From Chrysophaeum taylorii (taxonomy: Eukaryota > Sar > Pelagophyceae > Pelagomonadales > Pelagomonadaceae): 64,000 nt of DNA. Every line of letters begins with the position of its first letter. Within the stretch, counting starts at the first letter, position 1. Shown one piece after another: positions 41,365 through 52,415 of this stretch. The notes under the pieces were generated by a model, which saw only the letters and a list, made by a program, of their open reading frames with translations, was not told the DNA's origin and ran no database searches. Location: assembly GCA_029834535.1 (NCBI GenBank), contig JAQMWT010000416.1, positions 45,271 through 109,270 on the forward strand. Reading direction: 5' to 3'. The position numbers and the translations under genes are program-made.

Positions 41365-41695
41365 TGTAGTGGTTTTCTTAGAAACCCGCCCCTCCTGGCC
41401 GGACCGGGGGCCTCAACAACCCTTCCTCCCAACCCGAACCGCGGGTGAAACCACCACACGCCCGATCTCAGCGCAATACCTCACGCCATCACGAAATCGG
41501 ACAATCAAATGAGGGTAATATCAAGAAGACAGCAAGAAAGCAATACAAATGCCTGGTACATAGGGTTCAGTGGAAGCGCAGGTGAGGGTGTCAAGATGAC
41601 ACCCCCCCCCATAATTGCAAGGTCAGTACCAGGGCAACAATCAGGGTAAGTCATGTGGCAGGCAGGCAAGTGGGGGAATGGGCGTTACTGCCACA
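41365..41695 (-). repeat. E3 3' LTR
   Basis: Direct partner of 49731-50060. Contains a run of C (about 41609) and the palindrome GTGTCAAGATGACAC. Confidence 0.9.
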
Positions 41696-41872
41696 TAAGC
41701 CCCCTACTTGAGATGAAGTCGTCCTCGACTTCAAAGGGTGACGAAGGTCACGCTCACGAATGGTACGATAAGCTCGGTGAGCTACATCAGCAGGAACTTT
41801 GTTGCTGTGGAGGCTGAAGTTACTGACGAGGACATCAATTTCATTCAGGCGAAAGCCAGGCACAAGGTTCAC
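41696..41872 (-). pseudogene. E3 C-terminal domain remnant
   Basis: The minus strand reads RLNEIDVLVSNFSLHSNKVP and HRAYRTIRERDLRHP, matching HEIDVLIPKFTL..SGRVPEP..RVYQKIRSRDARK of B. This shows that the element once had the same C-terminal domain. It ends near the LTR. Confidence 0.65.
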
Positions 41873-42508
41873 AGCCGTCCATATTCGTTCGTAGGCGAGT
41901 GAAGCTACCCCCGTCAGGGTCTTTGTCTTCTGGTCTTAAGCGTCGTTCTTCAGCAGGAGCGGTCGCAGAACAAACGTCAGTCTCCTCTAGTTTCTATGGT
42001 GTGGCTTCTCGCGTATATCAACGGCTATCTCGAACACCAAAACTTCTCGTCGAGCAGCAAAATTTGCCGGCTACTGTTCGACTCGCGCGGTTCACCGGTG
42101 CGACGGACTTACACGGCACAAGCCTTTTGCCTCGCCAGAGACTATGGTTGCTCTCAGAGACTATGGTTGGTCTCTCCGGCCTTCTTTCTGCCTCTTTTCG
42201 GAGACTGTGGGTGGTCTCCTGGGCTCGCTTTTTGTCTTGAGACGCACAAAAATCCGCTCAACGTCCGAGTAGTAATCCGTCAGCTTGTTCTTTCGCTATC
42301 TCATCCTCCGCTTGATCCGAAAAAGGGAGACGTTCGACGGAGTCAACTGGCTCAGATTCGTACGAGAATTGAGGCGGTTGTACGTTCTGTCGCGTACTAA
42401 CTGCTACCATAGCTGCGGTGGGTCCGCTGTCCGTCAGCATAGGCATCGTCACCGAAGAGAAGGTGAAGCAAGCGGTGCCAGGGACATCGGTGGGGATTTC
42501 TTGGGAAA
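41873..42508 (-). other. E3: spacer where integrase should be
   Basis: From 42508 to 42258 a minus-strand frame matches in position the acidic spacer that precedes integrase in A/B/E2 (it ends DEIAKEQADG, compare EEIAKEQITD). From 42257 to 41873 there is no integrase motif; a short repeat GAGACTATGGTTG(G/C)TCTC occurs at about 42138-42175. Integrase appears to have been replaced or deleted. Confidence 0.6.
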
Positions 42509-43465
42509 TCAAAAAAGCTTCATTGATCGGTTCCCGTCTTCATCTTTCTCGATCAATTTGTCGATAGGGTTGCGCGACAGACAATCCGGAATACGCATGC
42601 CAGGGGAGCTTCCAGGTTTGTATCCGAGCTCCCGGTCGAACGCAGCAAGCCGCATAGCCCATCGTGCTAACTGTCCAGACGTATGATTCGAATCCCGCAG
42701 AAACGTTAAATTACGATGATCCGCCTCTAACTTCGTATGATGACCTTCGATATAAAATCGGAAATTTTCGAGAGCAGAGAGTACTGCGAGGAGTTCCAGG
42801 CGCCGAGGATCATACTTCCTCATCGACTTAGGCACGGTTCGACTCCAGTACTCGATAACTCTCTCTTCGATTCTTTCTCTTCCATCGTCGTCAACGACTG
42901 GTACTTTTTGAAATAGGTAAGCACCCAACCCATGCGCGGGAGCATCAGTTCGAATGTAAAAAGGCAACGAGTAATCAGGATGGTAGACGCCCTTCGACGT
43001 GACAATAGCCTCGATGATGGCATCCCAAGCTTCCTGACACTCTTTCGTCCACTTGAATTTCACGTCCGGCAACGTCAGTTGTCTTAATGGCTCTGCAACT
43101 TTCGCAAAATTCCTTACATAACGCCGGCAAAAGGTCCCCATTCCAAAGAAAGATCGCACTTGCTTCTTAGGGTCAGCATCCGACAAAGTGCCAGGAATTG
43201 GCATGTGTCTGATGGCTTCTAAAGATCTTGGTGATGGAAAAAGTCCGTTCGGGGTAGATAAATGACCCAAAAACTCAATGACTTCTTGCATAAAATGAAT
43301 CTTCTTGATCTTGGCGCTGTACCCCTTCAAGGCGAGATGGGGAATAACTTGCACAGGGCACTGCAAGTGATTCTTTGTATCTGCGTGACCGGCGAGAATA
43401 TCGTCGATATATGCCACGAGATCACGATATAGCCATCGCGATAAGTCAGTGTTAGTTGCTTGCAA
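42509..43465 (-). pseudogene. E3 RT (C-terminal) and RNase H
   Basis: The frame carries YIDDILAGHAD (RT active site), FFGMGTFCRRYVRNFAKV (connection), IRTDAPAHGLGAYLF, YDPRRLELLAVLSALENF, ADHRNLTFLRDSNHTSGQLA and DCLSRNPIDKL. All RNase H acidic positions are retained. A small indel near 43470 separates it from the N-terminal RT frame. It aligns with A/B/E2 throughout but with many substitutions. Confidence 0.88.
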
Positions 43466-44200
43466 AATAAACTTCCGGCTGGTTTGACTCCCAAAGGTAG
43501 ACGCATGTAGCTGTACGCTCCCAGAGGACTAGTGAAGGTGACCACATCTTGTGCATCCAGCGACAATCGTAAATTGTGATAGCCCCAACGAATGTCCAAA
43601 CTGGAACGACAAAACTTGTCAATGAGAAACATCAACGCGTCAGCCATGCTCACACTCGGCCAGCTATCATCCTTGAGCAATGCATTGAGGCGCCGTAGGT
43701 CGACAGCTGCTCTGTAAGCATTGGAAGTGCCAGGCTCAGCACCTTTCTTGGGAAACATCAAAATAGGGAAACCCCGTGGAGAATTCGCGGGACGAATAAC
43801 TCCGTCTCGGGTCCATGCTTCAATCTGCATCCGCAAACATTCAATCTTTTCTTTCGACAACCGATATGGCGATATGGCGAGAGTTTGACGGGAGTCGGGT
43901 TCTCTTCTTTGAACCGGAGCGTCACTTCAGGTGAATCAACAGGTCTCATCACGTCATCGAAAAATGCCCACGAATACGAGATTAAATGCTTCATCATCAG
44001 CTTCTCGTCATCATCTAAGGCAGGATGCTCTGTAATACCCAATTCAGTCATGACCTCTTCGACCTGCGCGACGGTCGGAGGGATGACCTGCATGCTCACC
44101 TGATCCGCTAAATGAGGAGGCATCACCGGTGAAGGTTGACCATGTTCGTCGTGAGGCGCGTCCGCCCACGGAACGTCGTACGTATTGAAATACGCTGGTC
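43466..44200 (-). pseudogene. E3 RT N-terminal part
   Basis: The linker end YDVPWADAPHDEHGQP (about 44180-44130) corresponds to FDVPWKDAPRDA of B. Then VAQVEEVMTELGI, MRPVDSPEVTLRFKEENPTP, RDGVIRPANSPRGFPILMFP, AAVDLRRLNALLKD and MRLPLGVKPAGSLFCKQ follow. A frame change lies near 43870, in a duplicated GATATGGC. Gypsy RT fingers and palm are otherwise readable. Confidence 0.85.
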
Positions 44201-44209
44201 GCTCTTTCG

Positions 44210-44441
44210 CGGTTGGCAGGCGGAACGTTCGCAGCGGGACGGGGTATGGCCGGGGGGCGCAGACGGAAGGTTATCGACGAGTTGGTTGTCAGTCACATCG
44301 CGGTCTCCTCGTCGCATGGCGACAAGCTTGATGATCACTCTCCGCCGGCCCACCTTTCGGCGCCCCTCGTCTACAGGCCCGTGATTCCGGACTGGCTCCT
44401 GTCGGTCCGGCCTGGCTCCCATGCTCGGGAGAGGTCTGAAG
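44210..44441 (+). repeat. Dispersed repeat R, copy 3
   Basis: Inserted in the methyltransferase-RT linker of E3. Same sequence as 8651-8880 reversed, ending in GAGGTCTGAA and a GTTAGTTTAGTTAGTT tail (44441-44456). The palindrome is CCGGACTGGCT / TGTCGGTCCGG. The element's own coding sequence resumes on both sides. Confidence 0.7.
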
Positions 44442-44456
44442 TTAGTTTAGTTAGTT

Positions 44457-44766
44457 CTTCTTCATCAGCTGCGGAGGGCTGGTTATCGACTTGGTTGCTC
44501 TGCATAACAGCAGTGGCGACGGTGCCCCCCGCAAAAGATGAAGCCGTCCCAGGCGATGTAACTGAAGGCGGTGGCGGGGTGGTGGTGGCAGCAGCGGATG
44601 GTGCAGGACTCGCAGAAGAATAGAGTTCATCGGGCGCAATCCATGATACACTTCGAGTGGCAGGGTCGAGCGTTGGAATGCGCGACTCTACAGCAAAAGG
44701 TGAAAACCGTATAATATGGTGATCAGGTTGGGCTAGCGTAGTCGTCGCAATATTCCGCAACTTACC
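44457..44766 (-). pseudogene. E3 linker between methyltransferase and RT
   Basis: The minus strand reads ATRSVSWIAPDELYSSASPA, matching TRTRVVKWVSKDDLQDPTKW of E2, followed by Ala/Pro/Thr-rich sequence. The frame then enters repeat R, which destroys the linker. Confidence 0.7.
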
Positions 44767-45660
44767 CTAATTTCGAGGTGAAGGTTCAAACGAATTGTGC
44801 ACTGCTAGCGCAATCCGCGTCATAGTCGCGGGTGGCACCATACTGCCAAGCATCTTCATAGCTACTGTCTCGGAAACTGTTGCACCCCATTGCCACGTAG
44901 CAGGAACGGTCATAATTTCCTGGTGCACCTGCAACGTGAGTGGACGGGTGTTCGAGAAATGAGGTCCTAAGCGGAGCTTATTGCGCGTCACCGTGAAGGC
45001 AGGGCCGATAGCCGGGCGCGTAGATGAGAAACTGCTCACTATAATGAGCGGGTGACCACCTGTAAATCCCAACGCTGGGCCAAAACGGTCTCGTAAATTC
45101 GGTGGTACACGCGATAATAACGGCAGTTCCAAGCGAACATTGCAAGCAAGTAGGCGCGTGCGCGAGCACAGCAGCTCTGGCGTGAAACTATGAAAATCAA
45201 CAATACGCGGCACATAAAATTGGTGATGCACAAAAGGGATCACTGATGGTTCCTGCTCGAGTGTCCATCGTCCAATCACATAAGGTGCGTTGCGGAAATG
45301 AGCAGACGCAAGAAATGAAGGCGCCGTTGCGTGAGTCCCTGTAGTGCAAATTGGCAGTCGATCCATAGATACGGCGGACTGGCGTGAAAATACGCTTACA
45401 ATCTATGTAAAGGGCGACACACCGCAAGTCGCAATCCTCTCCCCAAGATCAGGCGACAAAGCAAGGAATCGAGAAAAAAGAGTTCAAGAGTGGCTCGGGC
45501 TTGAGGCCAAGCATCCAAAGCCAGGACCAATTGCTGGTGAACAGCGCATCAAACGGACGACAACGGATAGACACCACATCCAACAAAGGTAGAAAACGAC
45601 AAAGCAAAGTAGGTGATGGTATCCAAACCAAGGAGGCTAAGTGCGATAAAGCTCCTTAAC
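44767..45660 (-). pseudogene. E3 methyltransferase remnant (motifs VIII-X)
   Basis: The frame 45366-44767 contains a motif VIII-like CSRTRLLACNV (about 45150), AFTVTRNKLRLGPHFSNTRP leading to motif IX (RPLTLQVHQEIMTVP, about 44930) and motif X (LGSMVPPATMTRIALAVHNS, about 44800). The segment between VIII and IX is longer than in A/E2. Upstream (45660-45370) the frame is broken. A weak motif I-like stretch may be present, but the PPC motif was not found. Catalysis is lost; the shared C-terminal half shows common origin with the A/E2 domain. Confidence 0.7.
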
Positions 45661-46611
45661 AGTCCCATCCTATCTGGAGTTTCTTGTACTTTTTCAGGAG
45701 TAACCTGGATATCCCTCTGTCACTCAAGCATCCCCTCGACTTTTTTTTTTCAACAGCAGCCGTAAGAGTGGCATGACACACGTCATCAGTGGCTTCTAGC
45801 TGCATGTTGACACATCCTTCATGCGGTATGATCTCGACTTCGACCACCGGGACTTCGGGGTCGATACCAATGGGTTCTCGACTTCGGGGTCGATACCAAT
45901 GGGATCGTCACCAATGTGCTCCACAGCCACATGAACTTCGTTGGGCTCATCGGCACAATACGATGAATAGGAACCAGGTACAAGGCGGAGATCTTTGATG
46001 AGTGACCAATAAGGTCGGAATACGTGACTCTTTTCCAGCGGCACATCGCACTCCATCTCCAAGAAGTACGGTTGGTTTGGAAGAAGAAATCGAGTACTCG
46101 TCACGTACGCGAAATGAGGGATGATATCTTCCTCGTCTGCAGGGCATTCACGTTGGTCTTCAGCTTTTCCAGCAGTCTGATCACCGGAAGGAATGTGATG
46201 GTGGTTCGCTCTGATACGAATAGAGCGCAATAGACTGTCATAACTCCACGGTTTACCAACTGGCGTCCAAGTTTGGATGTTTCCGTGCACAGCAAGCTTA
46301 GCTGTCGGGAACATCTGCACTACCTGCGGAGTCGCATCGAATGCATCATTGTAAAGGACAATTCCATGCTGGTCTTGTGGCGAGGCGGAAGTCCGATTCT
46401 TGAGAACTCCAATGGTCACTTCAGAACGCCGAAAAATAGCTCTGTCGCATAATCCAAAATCGTACCCAAGAGTCGTAGTTCTCGTGCTCCTAATAGTAAC
46501 TGCCCATTCGTTTGACCAACGAAGAACATGAGCAGCATGGATGTCGTCGGCACCAAGGAGATCCGGAGGATGACCCATTCTCGAATAGCAGCTCCCGACC
46601 TCCTGACCCAT
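45661..46611 (-). pseudogene. E3 post-protease beta-rich domain
   Basis: The minus-strand frame to 45796 includes FPTAKLAVHGNIQTWTPVGK and HFAYVTSTRFLLPNQPYFLE followed by PLEKSHVFRPYWSLIKDLRL. It corresponds in place and pattern to 10411-11222 and 53236-53997. A 28-bp tandem duplication near 45840-45895 repeats EVENPLVSTP-coding sequence out of phase. Role unknown; it is typical of gypsy polyproteins between protease and RT. Confidence 0.65.
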
Positions 46612-46994
46612 TTAGAGTACGAATCGTAGGAGTGGCTGACGATAGATGATTTTGCCGTCACGATCAAGTTTGCGATAACAAGCGGTGATCGATGGGAATC
46701 AGCCATGCCATCCAAACCGGCAGCGATGATGGAATATTTCGAACCATCTTGCGAAGAGATAGCCACTGGCACATACGTCAAAGAGGCGGATCTCGTGCCA
46801 TCGTGCCTTACGGCTTTATTTTCACGATGGTCGGGATCCTGAGTGATATTCGACGCAGTCTGAGGGCGAAAATTCTCGAAATCCGAAGAGATAGAAGGGT
46901 GAGCAACATAACGCTCGGCACAGTCGTCCCTCGGTGGCACTATATCCATGGCAACCAAGGTATCTTGTCCCACACGAACAATCGTATACCCCAA
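46416..46994 (-). pseudogene. E3 protease
   Basis: Retropepsin-like order: a strand (YVPVAISSQDGSKYSIIAAG), the active-site loop LDGMADSH, and the C-terminal GQLLLGARELRLLGTILDYA, like the LLGxDxL of retropepsins. The loop has DGMAD where the family normally has D(T/S)GAD. E2 has the same DGMAD. The frame changes near 46610. It would cleave the polyprotein if active. Confidence 0.65.
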
Positions 46995-47699
46995 TTCGTC
47001 ACGATTATCTTCGTCTTCCGAGAGAGAACTCTAGATGCAACTCCAGTCACTTCGGTACTTTGCTCCTGCTCCTCCACCCATGCATCTTCAGTGATGACCA
47101 AAAAGGCGACACCATCATTGTGCTGGCTAGTTCTCTCTGAGACTGTCGCCCTCTACCGGCGGGAGCCGTCTGCTGCCTGACGAATCAAGTTCATCGTGTT
47201 GAGAGCCGTAGTCAGATCCCAGGCGCACCGAGGTCTGAGCGGTCCGCTGCACTGCGGGCTGCCTTCGGACCACCTGTTAGAGCTGCAACCAAACGCTGCT
47301 GAGTGCCTGCAACCAGCTGCTGTTGACCTGCACCTGGCACCTGTGCTGCTGTGTAGACCACCTGCGGCTGTTGCACAACGCGCGGCGCCAGCTGAGTCAC
47401 TGAAGCCTGTCCTGCTGCAGCTAAAAGCGTCCGTCGGTATTGCTCCTGTCCCTCTGGCGTTGCTGGAAACCCGCAGCCGTCAACGTCTGAGCAGCACGCC
47501 TCTTCCTCGAGGGATTGTCCGGCACAGGACATACACCGTTGTCGTGGTAAAAATACCATGCCGGCCGCAACTGAGGCACGTCAAATTGCTGACGCGTATG
47601 GTTATCTATCCCCTGTGGTAGCCAGGTTCCAACTCCCGAGTCAAACATAACCAACCCGTTGGACTGGCTGCAACTGCTGCCCTGCTGCTGCTGCTCTCT

Positions 47700-49150
47700 C
47701 CTCATTCGTGGTGCGTGCTCCTTTCCTTTCTCCTTCTTAATCGCATCTTCGATGTTAGTAGGGTTGGCTTCCAGAATCTTGGAAATTTGATGGTCAATTG
47801 AATGACATCGTTGAGGTGAGAGTAGATGCTTTCATATGCGGTGAGGCCTGAGCGTTCGACGCTCGTCCGCAAGCGCTCAGAATTGAGACCAGCAATAAAA
47901 TGCGAACGGAACGCAGCCGGATCAGTATCACGACCTGACATTGCTCTCCACTGGCCGAATTTCTGCACCCATCGCGCGATACTTATTCAATGACAAATTC
48001 CCTGCCGTAAATTGAACCATTCACGTTCAAGCTCCTCAACCGTAGCCCGAGGTGGACAAGGAAGCTTCGTCGCCTCTTGCATAGCATCCAGACAGTCCTC
48101 ATCATGCTGGCGCAACTCTTTCATTGTGATGGTCCCATCCTTGTATTGTTTCCACATCTGCGGCCGTTCAACTTCCCACTTGCGATGAGCTTCCATAGGG
48201 GCGAGTTGATACTCGCCTCCAATCACATTCATCGCTATTGAGGGTTTATCAATATCAATCTTGCCTTCCATCATACGCCGCAATTGCATCCACCACGCGT
48301 CCACCTCATCACGGTCCTTGGTAATTTGCCCCGTGAGATTCGAAAATGTGATACGTGTCATACCAGCAGCTCCCTTTGATTGACAGTATCTTTCTTCGTC
48401 ACGAGGACGCGCCGAACCGGGGTCAGTATGATGGTGCGGGGTAGGCTCCGGTCGACTTCGCGGTGGCTGATCGTCGGTCAGTGCCGATACAGCGTCATCG
48501 TCGTCGGGCGTAACACGCGTAGCATTCGGAGAGGTTGGCCGTGCCTCTCGAGCATGCGCCCGCATGATTCTCCATCATTCGCCGAAGTCGATCGTTGTCG
48601 ATCCGCTGTCGCTCCACTTCTGAGCGTTGTTTTTGAGCGTCGCGGCGGGTGTTCTCAAGTTCACGTATGATTTGCTCCATCTGCGACTGGTACATCTCGA
48701 ATCGTTCGTTGATGGTCTGCAGAACCCGGGGTCGACATCCCCGCGAAAATCTGTCGCTCTCGTATTCACCGATGGTGGCCTAGGAGGTGCACTCTCCTCT
48801 GGTCCACGCATCGCCGTAAACGGTCCGTTCCGCTCGAGATGACCCGTAGTATTCATCGCACTCGTAGGGTCGTGCGTACAACGTCGGCTCACCTTGTCTT
48901 GAAGTTGCGTCTGACGCAACCGTAGCTCCCTTCGCCGCCGCGTGGATCCGAAGGATGACCACGCTTGGCTGTCGAGGCTATCATAGATCTTGCCTCTCTT
49001 CCGATGCCGCTTTCCTCGGCTTCCTGTCGTTGAAAGGGCGTACTGAACGGTGTTCTTCCAATAGACGCAAATGGTCCTGCACTGAATCGTTGCAGACGCC
49101 CTGTGCGTCCCGGAAGCCACTGCGATCGTTCTGTCATTGGCCTCTACCAC
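47700..49150 (-). pseudogene. E3 Gag
   Basis: Pieces in several frames. A coiled coil at about 48695-48495 (QIIRELENTRRDAQKQRSEV) is the counterpart of E2's coiled coil at 50213-50500. A capsid-like helical region spans 48565-47987 (RDEVDAWWMQLRRMMEGKID, KLPCPPRATVEELEREWFNL). A second part is 47968-47702 (AFRSHFIAGLNSERLRTSVE). A Gln-rich tail with WYFYHDNGVCPVPDNPSRKR (near 47590) follows. No classical CCHC knuckle was seen. Frameshifted, non-functional. Confidence 0.65.
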
Positions 49151-49707
49151 CGCGATTTGCCCGGATAATAGGTTTGTTCCGACGTTATCAACTACTTGTT
49201 GTATTCTTCGTCAGACGACAATTGCCGGCAGCCGTCTGACTACTGCGCGCTGTACCGGCGCTGGTCTTGCGAAGCAGTAGGCCTGCGAAGACCATGGACG
49301 GCTCTGCGTAGCGTCGCCGTCAGGGAGGTGGTCTGCCTCGCGCGAGCTTGCTAGTTATGTCTTATAACAATGCTCCTTTACGATATGACGATATGCGTGC
49401 AAGTATGCAAAATGAGTATGGACGGCCTCTCCGGTGTAATCGTCGCCGTCAGGAGGTGGTCTGCCTCGCGCGAGCTAGTTAGGTCTTATAACAATGCTCA
49501 CGATATGACGACGATATGCAAAAGTATGCAAAATGAGTCGTAGTGACTCCGCTCCCCGTCGATCCGAATCACGTAAAATGAACCCCGCGGCGGTACCCGT
49601 GATCCCTCTGATCTTCACCCACAAATGCGTCGGCTTCGCACTCACTGACCGTCACGAACCGACTCGCCGCCGAAAAACAGGAGATCGATAGTCCGGGAGT
49701 TGGACTA
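49151..49707. other. E3 5' untranslated region
   Basis: No supported gene. It holds two imperfect copies of about 95 bp (CTCGCGCGAGCT...TCTTATAACAATGCT... near 49335 and 49465). Confidence 0.5.
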
Positions 49708-49729
49708 TCGATTCCCGTGTCTGAGACCA
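49708..49729 (-). promoter_or_regulatory. E3 primer binding site
   Basis: On the minus strand, one base after the 5' LTR, TGGTCTCAGACACGGGAATC (plus GA) is complementary to a tRNA 3' end. Its complement has the T-loop text TCGATT, a T-stem half CCCGT, an acceptor half GTCTGAG, discriminator A and CCA. The tRNA identity is not determined. Confidence 0.7.
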
Positions 49730-49730
49730 C

Positions 49731-50060
49731 TGTAGTGGTTTTTCTCAGAAACCCGCCCTCCTGGCCGGACCGGGGCCTCAACAACCCTTTCTCCCTACCC
49801 GAACCGCGGGTGAAAACCACCACACGCCCGATCTCAGCGCAATACCTCACGCCATCACGAAATCGGACAATCAAAAGAGGGTAATATCAAGAAGACAGCA
49901 AGAAAGCAATACAAATGCCTGGTACATAGGGTTCAGTGGAAGCGCAGGTGAGGGTGTCAAGATGACACCCCCCCCATAATTGCAAGGTCAGTACCAGGGC
50001 AACAACCAGGGTAGGTCATGTGGCAGGCAGGCAAGTGGGGGAGTGGGCGTTACTGCCACA
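49731..50060 (-). repeat. E3 5' LTR
   Basis: Partner of 41365-41695. AGAA follows at 50061-50064, matching 41361-41364. Confidence 0.9.
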
Positions 50061-51560
50061 AGAATCTCCTCCAGTTCTTCCCGCCGCCCCTGAGATAGGC
50101 CGCGAGGAAGGTGAATTAAGAGAGGCCAAGGCAGTCGACGTTGCTGACGTGCCCCCTGATGTGCCTCCGGATGCTGCCATTTTTTCGCCGTTGAGTCCAA
50201 CGACTCCGGATCGTGGCTAGCGTGTTACTATTGTGCGGATCTGCAGCCCGAAGTCGACTTCGTGAAGACCTCGAGCGGAGACGTCGCGAAAATGAACGAT
50301 TAGCTGAGCTTTTTGCTCGTCAAAGGGCTGAAGCGAAAGAGGAAGCGGCTCGACGAGAAGTTGATATGCTCAATGATGCATTACAGCAAGAGATCGAGAC
50401 CTCGAAGACCCTACGCGAAGAGGTTGAACGATTTCGTCGTGAACGAGATGAATTGTTAGCCGAACGTACGCGTCGGGAGAGCGCCGCGAACGACCCGTGA
50501 GTCGACCCGAACCGGAAACGCCCGTGAGGCCGCCTGAACCGGAAAGGAACACTGAAACGGGAATGAACCTCCGCCCCGAGTCGATACGGAGAATGAGGGT
50601 AGGGCGGACATTGAGAATGAAAGTACGAAAATTTAACGGGAATTATCGCGGGAATATCGCAGACGGTTGCCAACGCCTTCGGAAAGGGCAACTTGAGCCG
50701 ATCCCATCGACCCACTTCCAGTTTGAAGCCTGATACTTCAAACTCGTCATCGACGGCCGAGACCAACGGCAATTCAATTTGATTCGGCGGCGATGATGCA
50801 TACTTAGCAGATGATCACTCGGTCGAGAAATTACGTTACTTACTACCTGTGCATCTACGGGACACCGTTGCACCAATTTTTGAGGAACACTTGCAGAAAT
50901 ACGAGGAGCTCTGCGATGAGCTACCACACGGTCCGTCGTTTTACTTGAAATTAGATACTGACGATGAAGAGCATGGAGTCTCGGTTCGTCGTATCCGTCG
51001 TCTTAACAAGCGTATTGCGACAAGATTTTGATTATTTTAGATCGACTTGCCGACCTCCGCGCACGCAGCAGGAGCTGCTTGACAAGCTGCGGAAGGTCAC
51101 CCAGGCTTCAGTCAAACGTATTGTACCAGACTCCAATCTGAAGCCTTGGAGTTTTGTTCCGTGTCCAGCCGCACGATGGATGATGTCGATATCCTCGACC
51201 AGCTTATCAGTGGATTGACGTCCAAGGAGTTGAGGACCCGTGTGCGGACTATGAGGAGCGGACATCCTGATAGTTACGTGACTTTTAAGTCGATGGTAGC
51301 GCTTATTACGCGGCTCGAGAACGACTTACGAAAGTTGATGGAGGAGGAGAAGGACCAAGGCCCACCTAATCCGAAATCGAATAAACCGCCGCGAGGGCGG
51401 GGAGGTCGAGCTATGGCCTCCGATCAACAAGCCAAGCAAGATGCGGATAAACCGTCTGGGAATACGGATCCGCTGATTTTACGAGATCTTTTTTTGTGGG
51501 GCAAGGTGGGTTCTTCTGGACCACCCATGATGAAGATGAACACGGAAATCGCGTAGTTTG
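50061..51560 (+). pseudogene. E2 Gag
   Basis: Resumes after E3. It contains EIGREEGELREAKAVDVADV, then a strong Arg/Glu coiled coil (50213-50500: RRRENERLAELFARQRAEAK). Short capsid-like stretches follow in changing frames (HLRDTVAPIFEEHLQKYEEL at 50849; DDVDILDQLISGLTSKELRT at 51176). A basic region (PRGRGGRAMA) may bind RNA. No CCHC knuckle was found. The frame is broken several times, so Gag is not functional. Confidence 0.65.
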
Positions 51561-52415
51561 CAACCGCGATCCGGATCGTTACTACTGTGCGATGTGGAAG
51601 CGAGTTCGTAAGCAGAAGAAGCAGCCCATATCGCGGTCCGATTGGGCAAAGCGATGATGCATCTCATGCGAACGCCACGCACGGATCGGAGCCTTCTAAT
51701 GAAATTCAAACGGCCCTCACCGATCTTGGAACCACAATGGCGACCATGGTGAGCGAGGTCAGAAGCATCAAGGATACTACGTCGTTTCTACACGACAGCG
51801 AGACGGACGATCACCTTCTAGACGATCGTCACGCCGACATCGAAGCCAGAGCCCTGATCGAAAAGCCCATACTGCTCAAGACACCGAGTCCTTGCCGTCA
51901 CCGGAGCTCTAGTCGCAATTCGCGCCGGCGCCGACGTCATCGACATTACGATGACGAGTATGACGGAGGCAGATATCAGGATAGTTCGGGACATTCGAGC
52001 GCAACTTTCGCGTTCCAATCTTTATGCGACGCGCCGCCAATGTCGGGGTTGTCTTTACCCGACGGCGCGCCCTGCCCGAGTCTCCGATGATGTTGCCGAT
52101 GTCGCTGTGACGAGCAGCCATCGTTTGCAACAGGAGCAACATACCACCAACGCTCGGATCGTTCGGTGGCCTTCTACATCGTATGTGGAAGCAATGTCAG
52201 ATGCTACTTGGGATTCTCCGCACTACTGGGAAGACTCAGATTCGGAGACCGACGAACCCATGCCGCAGGTTCCAGTGTCCCCCATTCGTCAATGTGCATG
52301 TCTTGCAGGGCAGTTCACGATGATGACGTTAGACCTTTGAGTTGACGTCGGGGACGACGTCTTCTTCCTACGGCCCCCCGAGACCGTTTTAGCCGATGTT
52401 TTAGCCGATACAGTT
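51561..52415 (+). pseudogene. E2 Gag-protease spacer
   Basis: Open frames rich in Ser, Arg, Asp and Glu (51587-52090; 51951-52340) with Arg/His clusters (RNSRRRRRHRHYDDEYDGGR). An acidic piece (YWEDSDSETDEPMPQVP) precedes the protease. No domain recognised. It corresponds in place to the 47.2-47.7 kb spacer of E3. Confidence 0.5.

Larger units (their letters stand above)
41365..50060 (-). mobile_element. Gypsy E3, complete ends, integrase deleted
   Basis: LTRs of about 330 bp (41365-41695, 49731-50060) start TGTAGTGG and end TGCCACA, with AGAA on each outer side. LTR divergence is about a dozen sites or indels. Minus-strand order from right to left: Gag, protease, beta-rich domain, remnant methyltransferase, RT, RNase H. 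Integrase sequence is missing and only the extreme C-terminal domain remains. RT and methyltransferase are clearly diverged from A/B/E2, so it is a separate family of the same clade. Confidence 0.9.
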
